A stretch of 64,000 bases of DNA, from the NCBI GenBank assembly GCA_028282465.1, contig JANQHX010000034.1, positions 18,954-82,953 of the forward strand, given 5' to 3'. The notes under the pieces are model-generated. The model saw nothing but the letters and a program-made list of their open reading frames with translations, was not told the DNA's origin and made no database searches. Of this stretch, positions 26,426-36,185 are shown piece by piece (within the stretch, counting starts at the first letter, position 1; each line of letters begins with the position of its first letter). This DNA is from Gynuella sp. GTDB lineage: Bacteria > Pseudomonadota > Gammaproteobacteria > Pseudomonadales > Natronospirillaceae. A program made the translations under genes and the position numbers.

Positions 26426-29110
26426 GTGAAGTCGGTTTTGTTATCTTTAAATAGTTATTTTGCCAGCGTGCCAAACCAGATCAGGCCCTATCGTTGGCCA
26501 ATTCTGTTGTTTGCCATCTTAGGTAGCCTGTTCTGCTTGTATGGCACGGTCAATAAACTTCAGTTCGATATGACTATGGACTCGTGGTTCGACCAAGAAG
26601 ATACTGCTATGAAAGCATTGAATGAATTCCGTAGTCAGTTCGGCAGTGATGATGGCGTTTACTTAGTGTTTGAAGCAAAAGACGGTGACGTATTTTCAGC
26701 AACATCCCTTGAGCTTATTCAAGAAATGACTCATCGAATGAAAAACTGGCAGGAATTAGAGCGCCCTGAACAAATAACAGAAGAAGAATGGCAAAGCCTT
26801 AACCGAATTCAACGAGTTCAGTCAGCGACCAATGCAAAGGTTCAGGTCAACTTAGGCGAAACCCTAAGGTCTGACACCTTAGTGCCTGACCCTATACCAA
26901 ACTCAGAAGAAAGCCTTCAACAAATTATAGCAATTGCTGACAACCAAGCAGCGTTCCCACTGTTTATGTACTCAATAGATAAAAAATATGGTGGCATCAA
27001 CATCAAAACAGACTTCGGTGCGGTACCTGTTGATGCGGAAACCTATGACGAAGGCGAAGTTGACTTTAGCAGTGACGATTTAGATTTAGCCTTTGATGAT
27101 TTTGAAATTGTGGTTGATGAGAGTTTGGATTCTGAAGAGATAAAATATCAAGAAACGGAATTCAACGACTATATCTCTTTTCAACGAGCGCTTCAGTCAA
27201 TCTACACTCACCCAGATTTTTCAGAGCATTTTAATTTCTACCCCATTGGTAATGCGCCCACAATGGAAATAGTGTTGGAAACAAATGCTCAAGCATTCAC
27301 GCTAGTGTTATTGATGATGTTGGTAATGGTGTTTCTGTTATGGATTTTGCTACATAGCTTTAGTGCTGTTATTTGGCCAATGCTCGCCATTGCTTTAAGT
27401 GCACTATGGGTGGTTGGCATTACTGCATGGCTAGATGTCGCAATGTCGACACTGGTTTCACTAACTGTCATGTTGATATTAGCAGTCGGTGTTGCAGATT
27501 GCATCCATGTTATGAGTACCTATTTACTTTATCGACGCCAAGGTTTAAATCATGAGAATGCCTTAACCGAAACCTATTCTAAAACTGGCCTACCGATTTT
27601 ACTTACAACCATTACCACTATGGCTGGCATGCTTGCGATAACGGTTAACGGCATGCAGCAATTTGTGGTCTTTGGTGTTACGTCTGCAGCGGGTGTATTT
27701 ATGGCATTGATTTTTACCATATACCTTTTACCTATACTTTTAGACATTTGGCACCCACTCCAGGTAAGAAAGCCACCGACAAACTTAATAGGAAAATTAT
27801 TTTCTGGCATAGGATATGTGTTCAGTCTGCTGCCTATGGTTTTTTCCAAACTGTTTGAAATCACTCGGTTAAACAAGTTAAACCCTTCAGTTTGGATTCA
27901 ATCCGTATTAAATCACGTGCCAGGGTTCGTACAGCGGGCACCCTACACCATTGCTAGTGCTTTCATTTTAATATTCGTATTTTGTGTTTATGGCACTTTC
28001 CAAGTTCGCATTGATACAAACTTTATTGAGTTATACAAAGAAGGCACCAAACTTAGAACCACTTATGAAGTGGTTGACAAACATATGATGGGCACTGCCA
28101 ACATGGAAGTAATGCTCAACATGAATGCCAGCGATGCGTTTATGGATCCAATGGTATTAAAGAGCCTAGAAAAACTACAGCGTACCATTGAAGAAAAATA
28201 TGCATCACATGTTGTACGCACCCATTCATTAGCAGATCTAGTTAAAGACACCAATAAAGTGATGAACGACGGCACAGTAAATTTTGAATTTATTCCAGAA
28301 GAAGAACTAGCGGTCAGCCAATTATTATTCTTGTTCAACAGCGCCAACCCTGAAGACCGTCGAGCTTTAGTGAGCGATGACTACAGTCGCTCGCATATTG
28401 CCATTTCATTACGCAACGCAGGCTCTCAAGAGTACAGTGAGTTCTTTGACTTAATGAAATTAGATATCAATCAAGCATTTGAACCAGTGAAAGACAAATA
28501 CCCAGAAATGGAAATCACTGTCACAGGCACTCTCGCGTTAATGATGCAACTCATGGATGAAATCAGTACCAGTCAATTTAAGAGTTTAAGCCTCGCCTTA
28601 ATTGTTATTAGCAGCATACTCATTTTAACCTTGGGATCTTTCCAAGCTGGCATATTGGGTATTATTCCAAACATGATTCCAGCGGTACTTAGCTTTGGTT
28701 TAATGGGCTGGCTTGGCATACCACTGGATACAGATACATTAATGGTGGCACCTTTAATCATAGGAATTGCAGTGGATGACACCATTCACTTTATTACTCA
28801 TTATCGAATGGCTTTGGCACGTCACAACGACATCCAAAAGGCATTAATCAGTGCCATCAAAGAAGTCGGTCAAGCGGTTACCTTTACCACTCTGGTTTTA
28901 GCTTGTGGCTTTTATCTACTGACATTTAGCGACTATTTAGGGCTAGCAAAAATGGGTGGATTTGGATCTATCGCCATCTTAATGGCACTACTTTGTGACA
29001 TTTTATTTTTACCAGCCTTAATTATGATATTTAAACCTACATTTGGGCAAAAAGGTGTTAACAGACATATTAATTTTTCAGGTAAACCGACAAAGGGGGA
29101 AACCGCATGA
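26426..29110 (+). CDS. MMPL/RND-family exporter
   Basis: 894 residues from the GTG at 26426, which has AAGGAGG five bases upstream; the GTG at 26363 lies within the operator. The layout is that of RND/MMPL proteins: helix 1 (about 18-38), a large periplasmic loop with acidic stretches, a six-helix block with the conserved GVADCIHVMSTYL stretch in helix 4, a second loop after a helix near residue 520, and a second helix block with GIAVDDTIHFITHYR. The paired Asp residues in helix 4 and helix 10 fit proton coupling. It probably moves a lipid or other hydrophobic compound from the inner membrane. It forms an operon with the LolA-like and barrel genes (ATGATG overlap). Confidence 0.88.
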   Translation: MKSVLLSLNSYFASVPNQIRPYRWPILLFAILGSLFCLYGTVNKLQFDMTMDSWFDQEDTAMKALNEFRSQFGSDDGVYLVFEAKDGDVFSATSLELIQEMTHRMKNWQELERPEQITEEEWQSLNRIQRVQSATNAKVQVNLGETLRSDTLVPDPIPNSEESLQQIIAIADNQAAFPLFMYSIDKKYGGINIKTDFGAVPVDAETYDEGEVDFSSDDLDLAFDDFEIVVDESLDSEEIKYQETEFNDYISFQRALQSIYTHPDFSEHFNFYPIGNAPTMEIVLETNAQAFTLVLLMMLVMVFLLWILLHSFSAVIWPMLAIALSALWVVGITAWLDVAMSTLVSLTVMLILAVGVADCIHVMSTYLLYRRQGLNHENALTETYSKTGLPILLTTITTMAGMLAITVNGMQQFVVFGVTSAAGVFMALIFTIYLLPILLDIWHPLQVRKPPTNLIGKLFSGIGYVFSLLPMVFSKLFEITRLNKLNPSVWIQSVLNHVPGFVQRAPYTIASAFILIFVFCVYGTFQVRIDTNFIELYKEGTKLRTTYEVVDKHMMGTANMEVMLNMNASDAFMDPMVLKSLEKLQRTIEEKYASHVVRTHSLADLVKDTNKVMNDGTVNFEFIPEEELAVSQLLFLFNSANPEDRRALVSDDYSRSHIAISLRNAGSQEYSEFFDLMKLDINQAFEPVKDKYPEMEITVTGTLALMMQLMDEISTSQFKSLSLALIVISSILILTLGSFQAGILGIIPNMIPAVLSFGLMGWLGIPLDTDTLMVAPLIIGIAVDDTIHFITHYRMALARHNDIQKALISAIKEVGQAVTFTTLVLACGFYLLTFSDYLGLAKMGGFGSIAILMALLCDILFLPALIMIFKPTFGQKGVNRHINFSGKPTKGETA

Positions 29111-29979
29111 TGCATTTTATTAAGTTATTCGTTGCACTAATTCTTAGTGTGAATGTGCCCGCTCAGAGTGCTAGAGAAATAATGGAGATTGTAGATGAAA
29201 ATTCTAGAGCGACTACAGACAATGCGTTTAGCCGCTTTCAGCTTGCTACCTGCAAATACGGTATAAACGATAAAAAACTAAGGTGTTCTGAAAAACCCAG
29301 AATCAAAGAAGTGGAAAGCGCTCAGATTAACACTGGAGATGAAGGAAAAGACACTCAATCCATAGCTGTTATCTTAAAGCCTTCTTCCGAAAAAGGCATC
29401 GGGATGTTGACCTATGATTATGACGATACTGAAAAAGATAATGAAACCTGGCTATACCTTTCTGCTTTAGGAAAAGTAAAGAGAATTGCTTCAGGTAATA
29501 GTGACGACGAAGCAGAACCCGCCAGCCTCTTTGGTTCCGAAATCACAACTGAAGACATGGAAACAGGCAAACTTGATGACTATACCTTCAAACTACTCAA
29601 ACAAGGGCAATTCAAGGATAGAGAAGTATTCATTATTGAAACCACACCCACAGAAGAACGCTTAAAAAAGACTCGCTACTCTAAAACCATCAATTGGGTA
29701 GATGCCGAACGCCATATAGTTTTGAAATCTCAAATGTATGATAAACGTGGTAATGCTGTTAAACGAATCCAGGTGAATCAAGTTGAAAAAATTAATGACA
29801 TTTGGATGTCCAGATCCATGACTGTTATGAATTTAGTGAGTAAGCGATTGACCAACTTCAAACTAGACGCTGTTAACTTTGGGGTAGATATTGACCCTGA
29901 ATTTCTTACTCAGAGAGCACTGAACGATCAGGCATTCAGAGAAAAGCATTTGAATTCTTTACGAGCACAAACTCAGTAG
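29107..29979 (+). CDS. LolA-like outer-membrane lipoprotein-sorting family protein
   Basis: 290 residues with a signal peptide (cleavage after VPAQS region, about residue 21). The mature part has the LolA-like half-barrel patterns IAVILKPSSEKGIGMLTYDYDD, ETWLYLSALGKVKRIASGN and a GSEITTEDMETGKLDDYTFKL stretch; this variant family (often called outer membrane lipoprotein-sorting protein) regularly sits beside MMPL exporters and DUF1302-type barrels. It likely accepts the exported lipid in the periplasm. The start ATG overlaps the exporter stop. Confidence 0.8.
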   Translation: MMHFIKLFVALILSVNVPAQSAREIMEIVDENSRATTDNAFSRFQLATCKYGINDKKLRCSEKPRIKEVESAQINTGDEGKDTQSIAVILKPSSEKGIGMLTYDYDDTEKDNETWLYLSALGKVKRIASGNSDDEAEPASLFGSEITTEDMETGKLDDYTFKLLKQGQFKDREVFIIETTPTEERLKKTRYSKTINWVDAERHIVLKSQMYDKRGNAVKRIQVNQVEKINDIWMSRSMTVMNLVSKRLTNFKLDAVNFGVDIDPEFLTQRALNDQAFREKHLNSLRAQTQ

Positions 29980-29988
29980 GCAGCTGTA

Positions 29989-31257
29989 ATGTTTGAAAAA
30001 AAATTGAGGTTAATGGCTGCAGCAGTATTCGTCATTTCGACTGCCTATGCAGAAGAGGAATTTGACTTTGATGACAGCCTTTTTGACGAGGTGGAGTTTG
30101 AAGAAGTCGAGCAAGAATCAAGCTTTTTAGATATTTTCAAAATTGAGCTAGGCCAGGAATTCGGCACAAGCAAACTCGCAGATTGGAAGCTCATTAGCAA
30201 TGAAACTTGGCTACTAGTAGGCTGGCAAGATTCGTTATCGACATGGCTCTATGGCGAGTTTGAAGCCCAAAGCACCATCAATTGGCCGGTAGGAGAATCT
30301 ATCTATGGCACCAATGACGAAACCGATTTTGATTCGGAACTAAATCTAGGTTATCTACAAGCGAGTGCTGGCCCGCTCAGTGCAAAAGCCGGTAAATACA
30401 CCATTGGTTGGGGCGAGATAGAACGAGGTGGCATACTGGATATTATTTCACCCCCAGAGGCTATTACCTCAGGCGATTTAAGCTCAGATGGTACAGGGCA
30501 ATTTCTTATAAGTTCAGACCTCTACATTAGTCAATGGACACTATCTGCTTTTTATAGCCCTAAAGCTGAGTACTCTCCTGGCCTACCAGAACCGAATGAA
30601 AATCACGATGAAGTTGGCTTTAAAGCGGCCACAAGTATTTCTAACGCAGATTTTGGTTTCTACTTAGGGTCTTTTGTTAACAACACACCTATGCCAGATC
30701 CAGAATCTTTTTTTTCCGAAACAAGAGGAGACGAATTTAATCTAGTAGGCATGAGTGCGAATTATGCAATGGGAAAAACCCTGTTAAAATTGGATATTGC
30801 CTATAAAGAAGGCATAGATTATTTAACAGCAAACAGTAACATGTTTCCTGAAATTATTGAGAAGAACCGATTAGACATTGGCGTTGGTTTAGAACATACC
30901 AGAAGCGATGATTTACAACTCGTTTTAATGCTTATCAGCCAGCACATAATTGACTATGAAGATAACTTAATTTTCTTCGGTGCAGAAAGTACGGAACTTC
31001 AACAACCAGAGTACACAAGTCAGTTAATGGCAAGCCTCTCCAATAGCTATTTAAATGAAGACCTTAATTTAGAAGTGCTAACTCTACTAGCTGCCAACGG
31101 CGACCTAGGGTTAGTGGCTACAAATATTGATTATACATTTAATGATAATTGGAGAATGGAGTGGGTCGCACTCACCGCAAGAACGGATGATGAAAGCATC
31201 TACTCATTTTTTGATGAAGAAGTTCTATTATCTGCAAGCTTAATATATCGTCACTGA
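29989..31257 (+). CDS. DUF1302-like outer-membrane beta-barrel protein
   Basis: 422 residues with a signal peptide (cleavage after AYA, about residue 21) and a very acidic start (DFDDSLFDEVEFEEVEQE). The rest is amphipathic strand sequence with the recognisable KAGKYTIGWGEIERGGILDI motif and a C-terminal aromatic-basic end (SASLIYRH), both fitting outer-membrane barrels of the DUF1302 type. With the LolA-like and MMPL proteins it makes a plausible inner-to-outer membrane route. No plug or TonB box is seen. Ten bases separate it from the previous gene. Confidence 0.7.
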   Translation: MFEKKLRLMAAAVFVISTAYAEEEFDFDDSLFDEVEFEEVEQESSFLDIFKIELGQEFGTSKLADWKLISNETWLLVGWQDSLSTWLYGEFEAQSTINWPVGESIYGTNDETDFDSELNLGYLQASAGPLSAKAGKYTIGWGEIERGGILDIISPPEAITSGDLSSDGTGQFLISSDLYISQWTLSAFYSPKAEYSPGLPEPNENHDEVGFKAATSISNADFGFYLGSFVNNTPMPDPESFFSETRGDEFNLVGMSANYAMGKTLLKLDIAYKEGIDYLTANSNMFPEIIEKNRLDIGVGLEHTRSDDLQLVLMLISQHIIDYEDNLIFFGAESTELQQPEYTSQLMASLSNSYLNEDLNLEVLTLLAANGDLGLVATNIDYTFNDNWRMEWVALTARTDDESIYSFFDEEVLLSASLIYRH

Positions 31258-31266
31258 GTCTTGAAC

Positions 31267-31854
31267 ATGACTACCTCGGAAGATAAGAAACAAATCATTC
31301 TAGAAGCCGCCATTTCGGTTATTACAGAAAAAGGTGTGCTAGAAGCCAGTATGAATGACATTATAAAAGCCTCGGGATTCAGTAAGGGTGGGGTCTACCA
31401 TTACTTCTCAAGCAAAGAAGAAATCATATTATCCATATTAAATAGCCAGCTATCCGAACATCACCTCAACGTATTGAGTGCATTAAACTATGAGCATCCA
31501 ATTATTCCCCAGTTAGAAATGAAAGTAGATGCAATGGCTGAAGGTTTTCAACACCTCTATCAATATATGGCAATATTTGCTGAGTTTTTTGTGCATTCAG
31601 CTCGAAATGAAAAATCTCAAGCCATGTTATTGGATAGCTATATCAATTCTAAAGAAGCATTGGTTAAACCACTTAAGCTCGCACAAAAAAATGGTGAAAT
31701 CAAACCTGAAGTAAATGTAGATAGGCTCGTGACTGGAATGATGGCAATGGTAGATGGTTTAGCAATTACAAAACTATTTGCTCAGGATCAAATACATATT
31801 GGTAATGAATTTAAGGAAGCAATTACGGCCATTCTCAATGGCATTAGAAGCTAA
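31267..31854 (+). CDS. TetR-family regulator
   Basis: 195 residues from ATG 31267 (a TTG two codons earlier is possible). The N-terminal helix-turn-helix is typical: AAISVITEKGVLEASMNDII followed by KASGFSKGGVYHYFSSKEEI. The C-terminal ligand domain is helical and has no recognised ligand signature. As the last gene of the operon it probably represses its own operon through the two CCGACC-N4-RGTCGG palindromes at 26322 and 26366; TetR sites of this form and size are common. Confidence 0.88.
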   Translation: MTTSEDKKQIILEAAISVITEKGVLEASMNDIIKASGFSKGGVYHYFSSKEEIILSILNSQLSEHHLNVLSALNYEHPIIPQLEMKVDAMAEGFQHLYQYMAIFAEFFVHSARNEKSQAMLLDSYINSKEALVKPLKLAQKNGEIKPEVNVDRLVTGMMAMVDGLAITKLFAQDQIHIGNEFKEAITAILNGIRS

Positions 31855-32070
31855 AGAACTGAGTATAAACACACACTTGGTCAGGACAACGAGGAATTAT
31901 AATGCTGTGACAGCAGCTCAACCGATTTCGTAAAATTCGAGAGTCGAATAAATTATTTAGCTCAATACCAAAGTAACAAATTGTTTATTACCTTCATTTA
32001 TTTATTAAATACCTGACTATTTTTTCATCGCCTTCTATTATTTATTAACCTCAAATTATTCGGGTAAGGC

Positions 32071-32997
32071 ATGATGAAGTGGTTAATAACAGGTATCACA
32101 GACGCTGGGGTTTTAGCTGCTGCGCTGTTGTTATATAACCCTTCTGTCAATATTGAAGTAAACCTAGATCACGTCTATTCCAAGGTTGAGAAGCCCTATC
32201 AGGTAGATAGCGATCTTGTATTGACTTCTATTTCTGTCGACAAAATTACTAATGAAGATACCACAGACCAAATTGTTACGGCTTCAACCGAATTAGAAAA
32301 CCCATCAGAGCCTCGTAACATACCAGAAGAAATAAATAACTTAGTGGCTCAACTAAACCATCATGATGCGAATAAAGACGACATATTAAATGCCATTGTT
32401 CGGCTATCCAAACCTGAACATATGGATCTTCTGCTTTACCACTTCGAAGTGGACAGCAGAATCTTACAGGTATTGATGCATAAAGGATGGATAAAGCACC
32501 AGGTGGTTGCCGATGCGGTTATTGAAAAATTTCAATATCTTAAAGCTTCGGGTCACTGCAATGTTCCCATCGAAATACTAAAAGCTGTGCGTGCTACCAT
32601 GGCCTATTTTAATAACCTAAATGTCGATAGGAGTTTGCTCCGGCAGTATTTTTTAAACGGCTGTCAACTTGAAGAGTTATACGACATTTCTTTCAAACAC
32701 CTGAGTTTAACTTGGGGTAGAGATCTTGCTAAAGAACTGTACCCACTGAGCTTCCAAGCAAGTGAACAAGACAAAGCATTTATCTATTTCTACGCTGCTA
32801 GATATGGTGATCAAAATGCACTTAGGCAGTTAAATTATATGGCTAATGTTGAAGGCAGCTCAGTCGCTGCGGAGTGGTTGACCAAGGTAGTCGACCGTCA
32901 GGGCTTATCCATACCCATGACCGAATTTATGGTCAGCTATGGTGACGATCTTGATTTCGTTAGCTACTTGCTGAGGTATCGAATAAAAACTGGATAG
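32071..32997 (+). CDS. Hypothetical membrane-anchored helical-repeat protein
   Basis: 308 residues: one N-terminal helix (about residues 4-22), an acidic Thr/Ser-rich spacer (to about 85), then an all-helical region with spacing that suggests HEAT- or Sel1-like repeats (DKAFIYFYAARYGDQNALRQ, VAAEWLTKVVDRQG). No catalytic motif and no family I recognise. A single gene with 216 bases upstream that hold no clear element. Probably faces the periplasm. Confidence 0.5.
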   Translation: MMKWLITGITDAGVLAAALLLYNPSVNIEVNLDHVYSKVEKPYQVDSDLVLTSISVDKITNEDTTDQIVTASTELENPSEPRNIPEEINNLVAQLNHHDANKDDILNAIVRLSKPEHMDLLLYHFEVDSRILQVLMHKGWIKHQVVADAVIEKFQYLKASGHCNVPIEILKAVRATMAYFNNLNVDRSLLRQYFLNGCQLEELYDISFKHLSLTWGRDLAKELYPLSFQASEQDKAFIYFYAARYGDQNALRQLNYMANVEGSSVAAEWLTKVVDRQGLSIPMTEFMVSYGDDLDFVSYLLRYRIKTG

Positions 32998-33038
32998 ATA
33001 AATTCAAGTAACTTAGTTTCGAATAATAAAAGCGATTT

Positions 33039-34082
33039 TTAGTAACAGTGAATTGCGCCAGCTTTGAACTGCAACCACAGTATCTGTCCTTCATCAATAT
33101 TTAGCTTTTGATAGGATTTGTAGGTTATCCATGACTTTAATAACAAAGAAGAGTTGACCCTAAGCTCTACCAACATGCCATCATGGCCTTTCGATGGTTT
33201 CCAGTTGATGACTTCCCCTTGGATTTGGTTGGCCACAGAACACTGGGGATGCTGAGTTTGAGATAAAATAACATCATGACTATCAATGGCTATAGTAACG
33301 GTTTCTAAATCATTAGTTATGGGCAAAGTGTATAAAACGGCATCCCCCACTTCTAATTCACAAAGACCATCTATATTTTTTCTCTTATGAACAGTAGCCG
33401 TTGAATGGCAGACATCTGAGTTTTTATTTAATTCAGATATGGCTGACCCAACTGATGTAATCTCTCCGTTTTCCACCCTAATTATCTGTTTAGATACTTT
33501 TCTGTGATGATCTAAGCTATGGGAAACCATCAACACTCTTAATTGATATTTTTGACAAAAAAATGATATAGCACTGAGCAAGTCAGCAGCGTTTTCTTTA
33601 TCAAGAGCTGAAAGAGGTTCGTCTAATAATAACAGTTTAGCCCCGTTTAAAAGCCCTCTCACTAACGCAACTCTCTGACGTTGACCTCCAGACAAGCTTG
33701 AAACCGATTGATGCAGCAAGTCATAGATTCCGAACACTTTATAAATTGTATTCAAATTGTTTACTTGATAACTACCTTTATTTCTTTTAACACTGAACAA
33801 CAGGTTTTTTTCTACATTCATGTGAGGAAATAAAAAACTGTCTTGCATTACCAAGGTGATGTCACGCTGATCTGGAGCTAGGCTAGATATCTGTTGATCG
33901 TCTAAATGTAATTTACCCAATACGTTGAGACTCAAGCCGGCAAGCCATCTTAGAAAACTTGTCTTGCCTGACCCTGAATCACCTAAAATGCCAGTCACAC
34001 CAACGGGAAGTGTCAGTGTGTTTTTAAAACTAAGTGTTACCTCTGGCGAAAAACTTTCCTGATAGTCAAACTCCAACTTCAT
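33039..34082 (-). CDS. modC: Molybdate ABC transporter ATP-binding protein
   Basis: 347 residues: Walker A GDSGSGKTS (34-42), Q-loop VMQDSFLFPHM, signature LSGGQRQRVAL, Walker B LLLLDEPLSAL and the switch His in MVSHSLDH. The C-terminal 100 residues form a TOBE/Mop-like molybdate-binding domain, as in ModC. It overlaps modB by four bases and is the last gene of the molybdenum block. The family is well supported by sequence and by its setting next to moa genes; a related anion (tungstate, sulfate) is less likely. Confidence 0.9.
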   Translation of the reverse strand: MKLEFDYQESFSPEVTLSFKNTLTLPVGVTGILGDSGSGKTSFLRWLAGLSLNVLGKLHLDDQQISSLAPDQRDITLVMQDSFLFPHMNVEKNLLFSVKRNKGSYQVNNLNTIYKVFGIYDLLHQSVSSLSGGQRQRVALVRGLLNGAKLLLLDEPLSALDKENAADLLSAISFFCQKYQLRVLMVSHSLDHHRKVSKQIIRVENGEITSVGSAISELNKNSDVCHSTATVHKRKNIDGLCELEVGDAVLYTLPITNDLETVTIAIDSHDVILSQTQHPQCSVANQIQGEVINWKPSKGHDGMLVELRVNSSLLLKSWITYKSYQKLNIDEGQILWLQFKAGAIHCY

Positions 34083-34756
34083 TTCTTAACCCATAAAGAC
34101 TGTTTTTGGGTGCTGTAGAGCAGAACTAACATGGTGAAAGATAATATTAATGCTACAGCCGATAACCAATGTGCTCTTTCATATTCAAAAGCTTCAACAT
34201 GCTCGAAAATTGCAATGGATAAAACTCGTGTTTCTCCAGGGAGATTTCCGCCTATCATCAGCACCACGCCAAACTCGCCAAGGGTATGTGCAAACCCTAA
34301 TCCTGCGCCAATTAGCAGACCCTTCCATACCATGGGCAACACCAGTGTAAAAAACCGATCAATCTTATTCGCACCTAGTGAACCGGCTGCCTCCCAATAG
34401 CCTTGTTGCATTTGCTCCATCGCGCTTTGAATGGGTTGAACCACAAAGGGCAAAGAGTAAATAACTGAACCCAGTACAATACCAGTAAAGCTGAAGGCTA
34501 ATGTTGAGCCTGTAATAGACACCCAAGCGGAGCCAACTGCAGAGTTTGGAGAAAACATAATCAATAGATAAAACCCTAGCACCGTGGGTGGCAATACAAT
34601 TGGCAACGCAATAATGGATTCCAACACTACCTTAAAGCGGCTTTGCATTCGACTGATCCACCAAGCCATGGGAATGCCGATCACCAATAGAATGCCGGTG
34701 CTGATGGCGGCAAGCTGAAGTGTTAAAAAAACCGCCTGCCAGTCTGATCCTGTCAT
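34079..34756 (-). CDS. modB: Molybdate ABC transporter permease
   Basis: 225 residues with five to six membrane helices; the cytoplasmic EAA loop reads EAAGSLGANKIDRFFTLVLP, and the segment ALPIVLPPTVLGFYLL is typical of ModB. It spans the inner membrane and couples to ModC. It lies 112 bases after moaE. No modA gene for the binding protein is found here, so that subunit must be encoded elsewhere. Confidence 0.9.
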   Translation of the reverse strand: MTGSDWQAVFLTLQLAAISTGILLVIGIPMAWWISRMQSRFKVVLESIIALPIVLPPTVLGFYLLIMFSPNSAVGSAWVSITGSTLAFSFTGIVLGSVIYSLPFVVQPIQSAMEQMQQGYWEAAGSLGANKIDRFFTLVLPMVWKGLLIGAGLGFAHTLGEFGVVLMIGGNLPGETRVLSIAIFEHVEAFEYERAHWLSAVALILSFTMLVLLYSTQKQSLWVKK

Positions 34757-34868
34757 GAAATTTTTGAATCCAGTGCTAATGAATGTAGGGGCTGGTAGTT
34801 AGGTTACAAATCCTATGCCATTGTACTGGTATTGAGAACCAATTTGGACGAGGGAATTCGTCTCGAAT

Positions 34869-35330
34869 TCAATTGGGTTTTGACCAGCGCTGCAACTGCT
34901 GTTCATCGGACTCTTTGGCTTCTATCCATTTTTCACCATCTGGCGAGGTTTCTTTTTTCCAAAATGGTGCTCGGGTTTTTAGGTAATCCATCATAAATTC
35001 AGTAGCTTCAAAAGCGGCACCCCTATGAGCAGAAGTAGCAGCAACAAGTACAATTTGATCGCTAGGATTGAGTTGACCCACTCGATGGATAATTCGCACT
35101 TTGTTTAATGGCCAGCGTTCTTTGGCTTGTTCGGCAATTGAGTGTAGGCTTTTTTCGGTCATGCCTGGGTAGTGTTCGAGAAATAGGCCTGATACAGTTT
35201 TGCCCAGATTTATATCTCTAACCTGGCCGCAGAAGAAGACTATGGCACCGTCATCGGAGTTGTCTTTTCTGAGCAGTTCGTATTCTTCGGAGACGTTGAA
35301 GTCTTCGGTTTGGACATTGATTTTTATCAT
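34869..35330 (-). CDS. moaE: Molybdopterin synthase large subunit
   Basis: 153 residues, normal for MoaE. Conserved segments seen: GAIVFFCGQVRDIN, LEHYPGMTEKSL, RVGQLNPSDQIVLVAATSAHR and the active-site region MDYLKTRAPFWKKE with its Lys pair. It joins two sulfurs to precursor Z together with MoaD. It is separated from moaD by a palindrome-rich noncoding element of about 500 bp, whereas moaD-moaE usually touch. Confidence 0.95.
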   Translation of the reverse strand: MIKINVQTEDFNVSEEYELLRKDNSDDGAIVFFCGQVRDINLGKTVSGLFLEHYPGMTEKSLHSIAEQAKERWPLNKVRIIHRVGQLNPSDQIVLVAATSAHRGAAFEATEFMMDYLKTRAPFWKKETSPDGEKWIEAKESDEQQLQRWSKPN

Positions 35331-35387
35331 ATCTTCAGTCTGTTAAAACGTATTCTTTCCTTTACCGGAAAGTTGGGCCGCCTTGTC

Positions 35388-35889
35388 CCGGCGGGGGAGT
35401 TACTTCTTTTAAAAGAAGTAACCAAGAAACAGCTCCGATCAAAGGCCTTCGGCTTGCCGCTGGCAACTTCTGTCAAATAACTTGCTGTTATGAGGGCCGT
35501 CCAGACAATACGTCCATGTATTCTCTGGACTAAACGCGACATCCATGTCGCTATTACCCTCATGCAAGCTATTCGCCAGAAGCTTTTCTCAAGTCGCAAT
35601 CTGTAGGCACAAGCAGCTTGGGGAGCCAAACGACACACACCTTTTTTTCATAGGTGCTTGCGATTTCCAGTTGCCGTTTGAATTGCTTGTGGCGGTGAAT
35701 TTGCTGAGGGCAATAGGGCCATGGATGGCCCGTTTAGCGAAGCGCTACAGGGACGTAGCGTCTGAGCGGCCCTCAACAAGCGAATTCAGCGACACAAGTT
35801 GGCGAAGCCAAGCCGAAGGCCAATTTATCCGGCCGTGCTTTCTTTGGTTACTTTCTTTGCACGAGCAAAGAAAGTGACTGCCCCGCCGG
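35388..35889. repeat. Palindrome-rich noncoding repeat element between moaD and moaE
   Basis: Bounded by inverted CCGGCGGGG (35388-35396) and CCCCGCCGG (35881-35889). Just inside each end is a hairpin: GTTACTTCTTTTAAAAGAAG and AC on the left, and GTTACTTTCTTTGC...AAAGAAAGTGAC on the right. Inside are further palindromes, including GCGACATCCATGTCGC, GGGCCATGGATGGCCC, CGCTAC/GTAGCG, and GAGGGCCG with CGGCCCTC. It is more GC-rich than its surroundings. Two open frames over it read as by-products of the palindromes. Similar sequences with TCCATG-type hairpins and TTACTTTCTTTG ends recur between genes in many gammaproteobacteria, to my recollection; their role is unknown. Confidence 0.65.
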
Positions 35890-35939
35890 CATAAGGCGAA
35901 ACAATTTTCCAGTTAGGGAAATTGTTAATCCACACAAGA

Positions 35940-36185
35940 CTACCCTCCAGTCACTGGAGGAAAAAACGCCACCTCATCTCCAGCAACCACAGCTTTATCT
36001 AACTGAACCATCTCCTGATTCACCGCCATCATCAAAGGCTTCTTAAAATAAACCTTCCAATCATCATTCTTGGCCTTCAACTCTTCAATCACATCATACA
36101 AAGTCGAAATACCATCACTATCTACCTCTAATTCAGATATACCAAGGTCATCTCTCAAGCGAGCAAAAAACTTCACCTGAATCAT
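35940..36185 (-). CDS. moaD: Molybdopterin synthase sulfur-carrier subunit
   Basis: 81 residues of ubiquitin-like MoaD fold: starts [20 protein letters not shown] and ends [11 protein letters not shown] with the C-terminal Gly-Gly that is thiocarboxylated. Overlaps moaC by four bases. Confidence 0.95.
   Translation of the reverse strand: MIQVKFFARLRDDLGISELEVDSDGISTLYDVIEELKAKNDDWKVYFKKPLMMAVNQEMVQLDKAVVAGDEVAFFPPVTGG

Noticed and set aside
35327..35877. Two frames of about 105 codons, one on each strand, between moaD and moaE
   Set aside because: They lie over the palindromic repeat, mirror each other and show no protein-like pattern.
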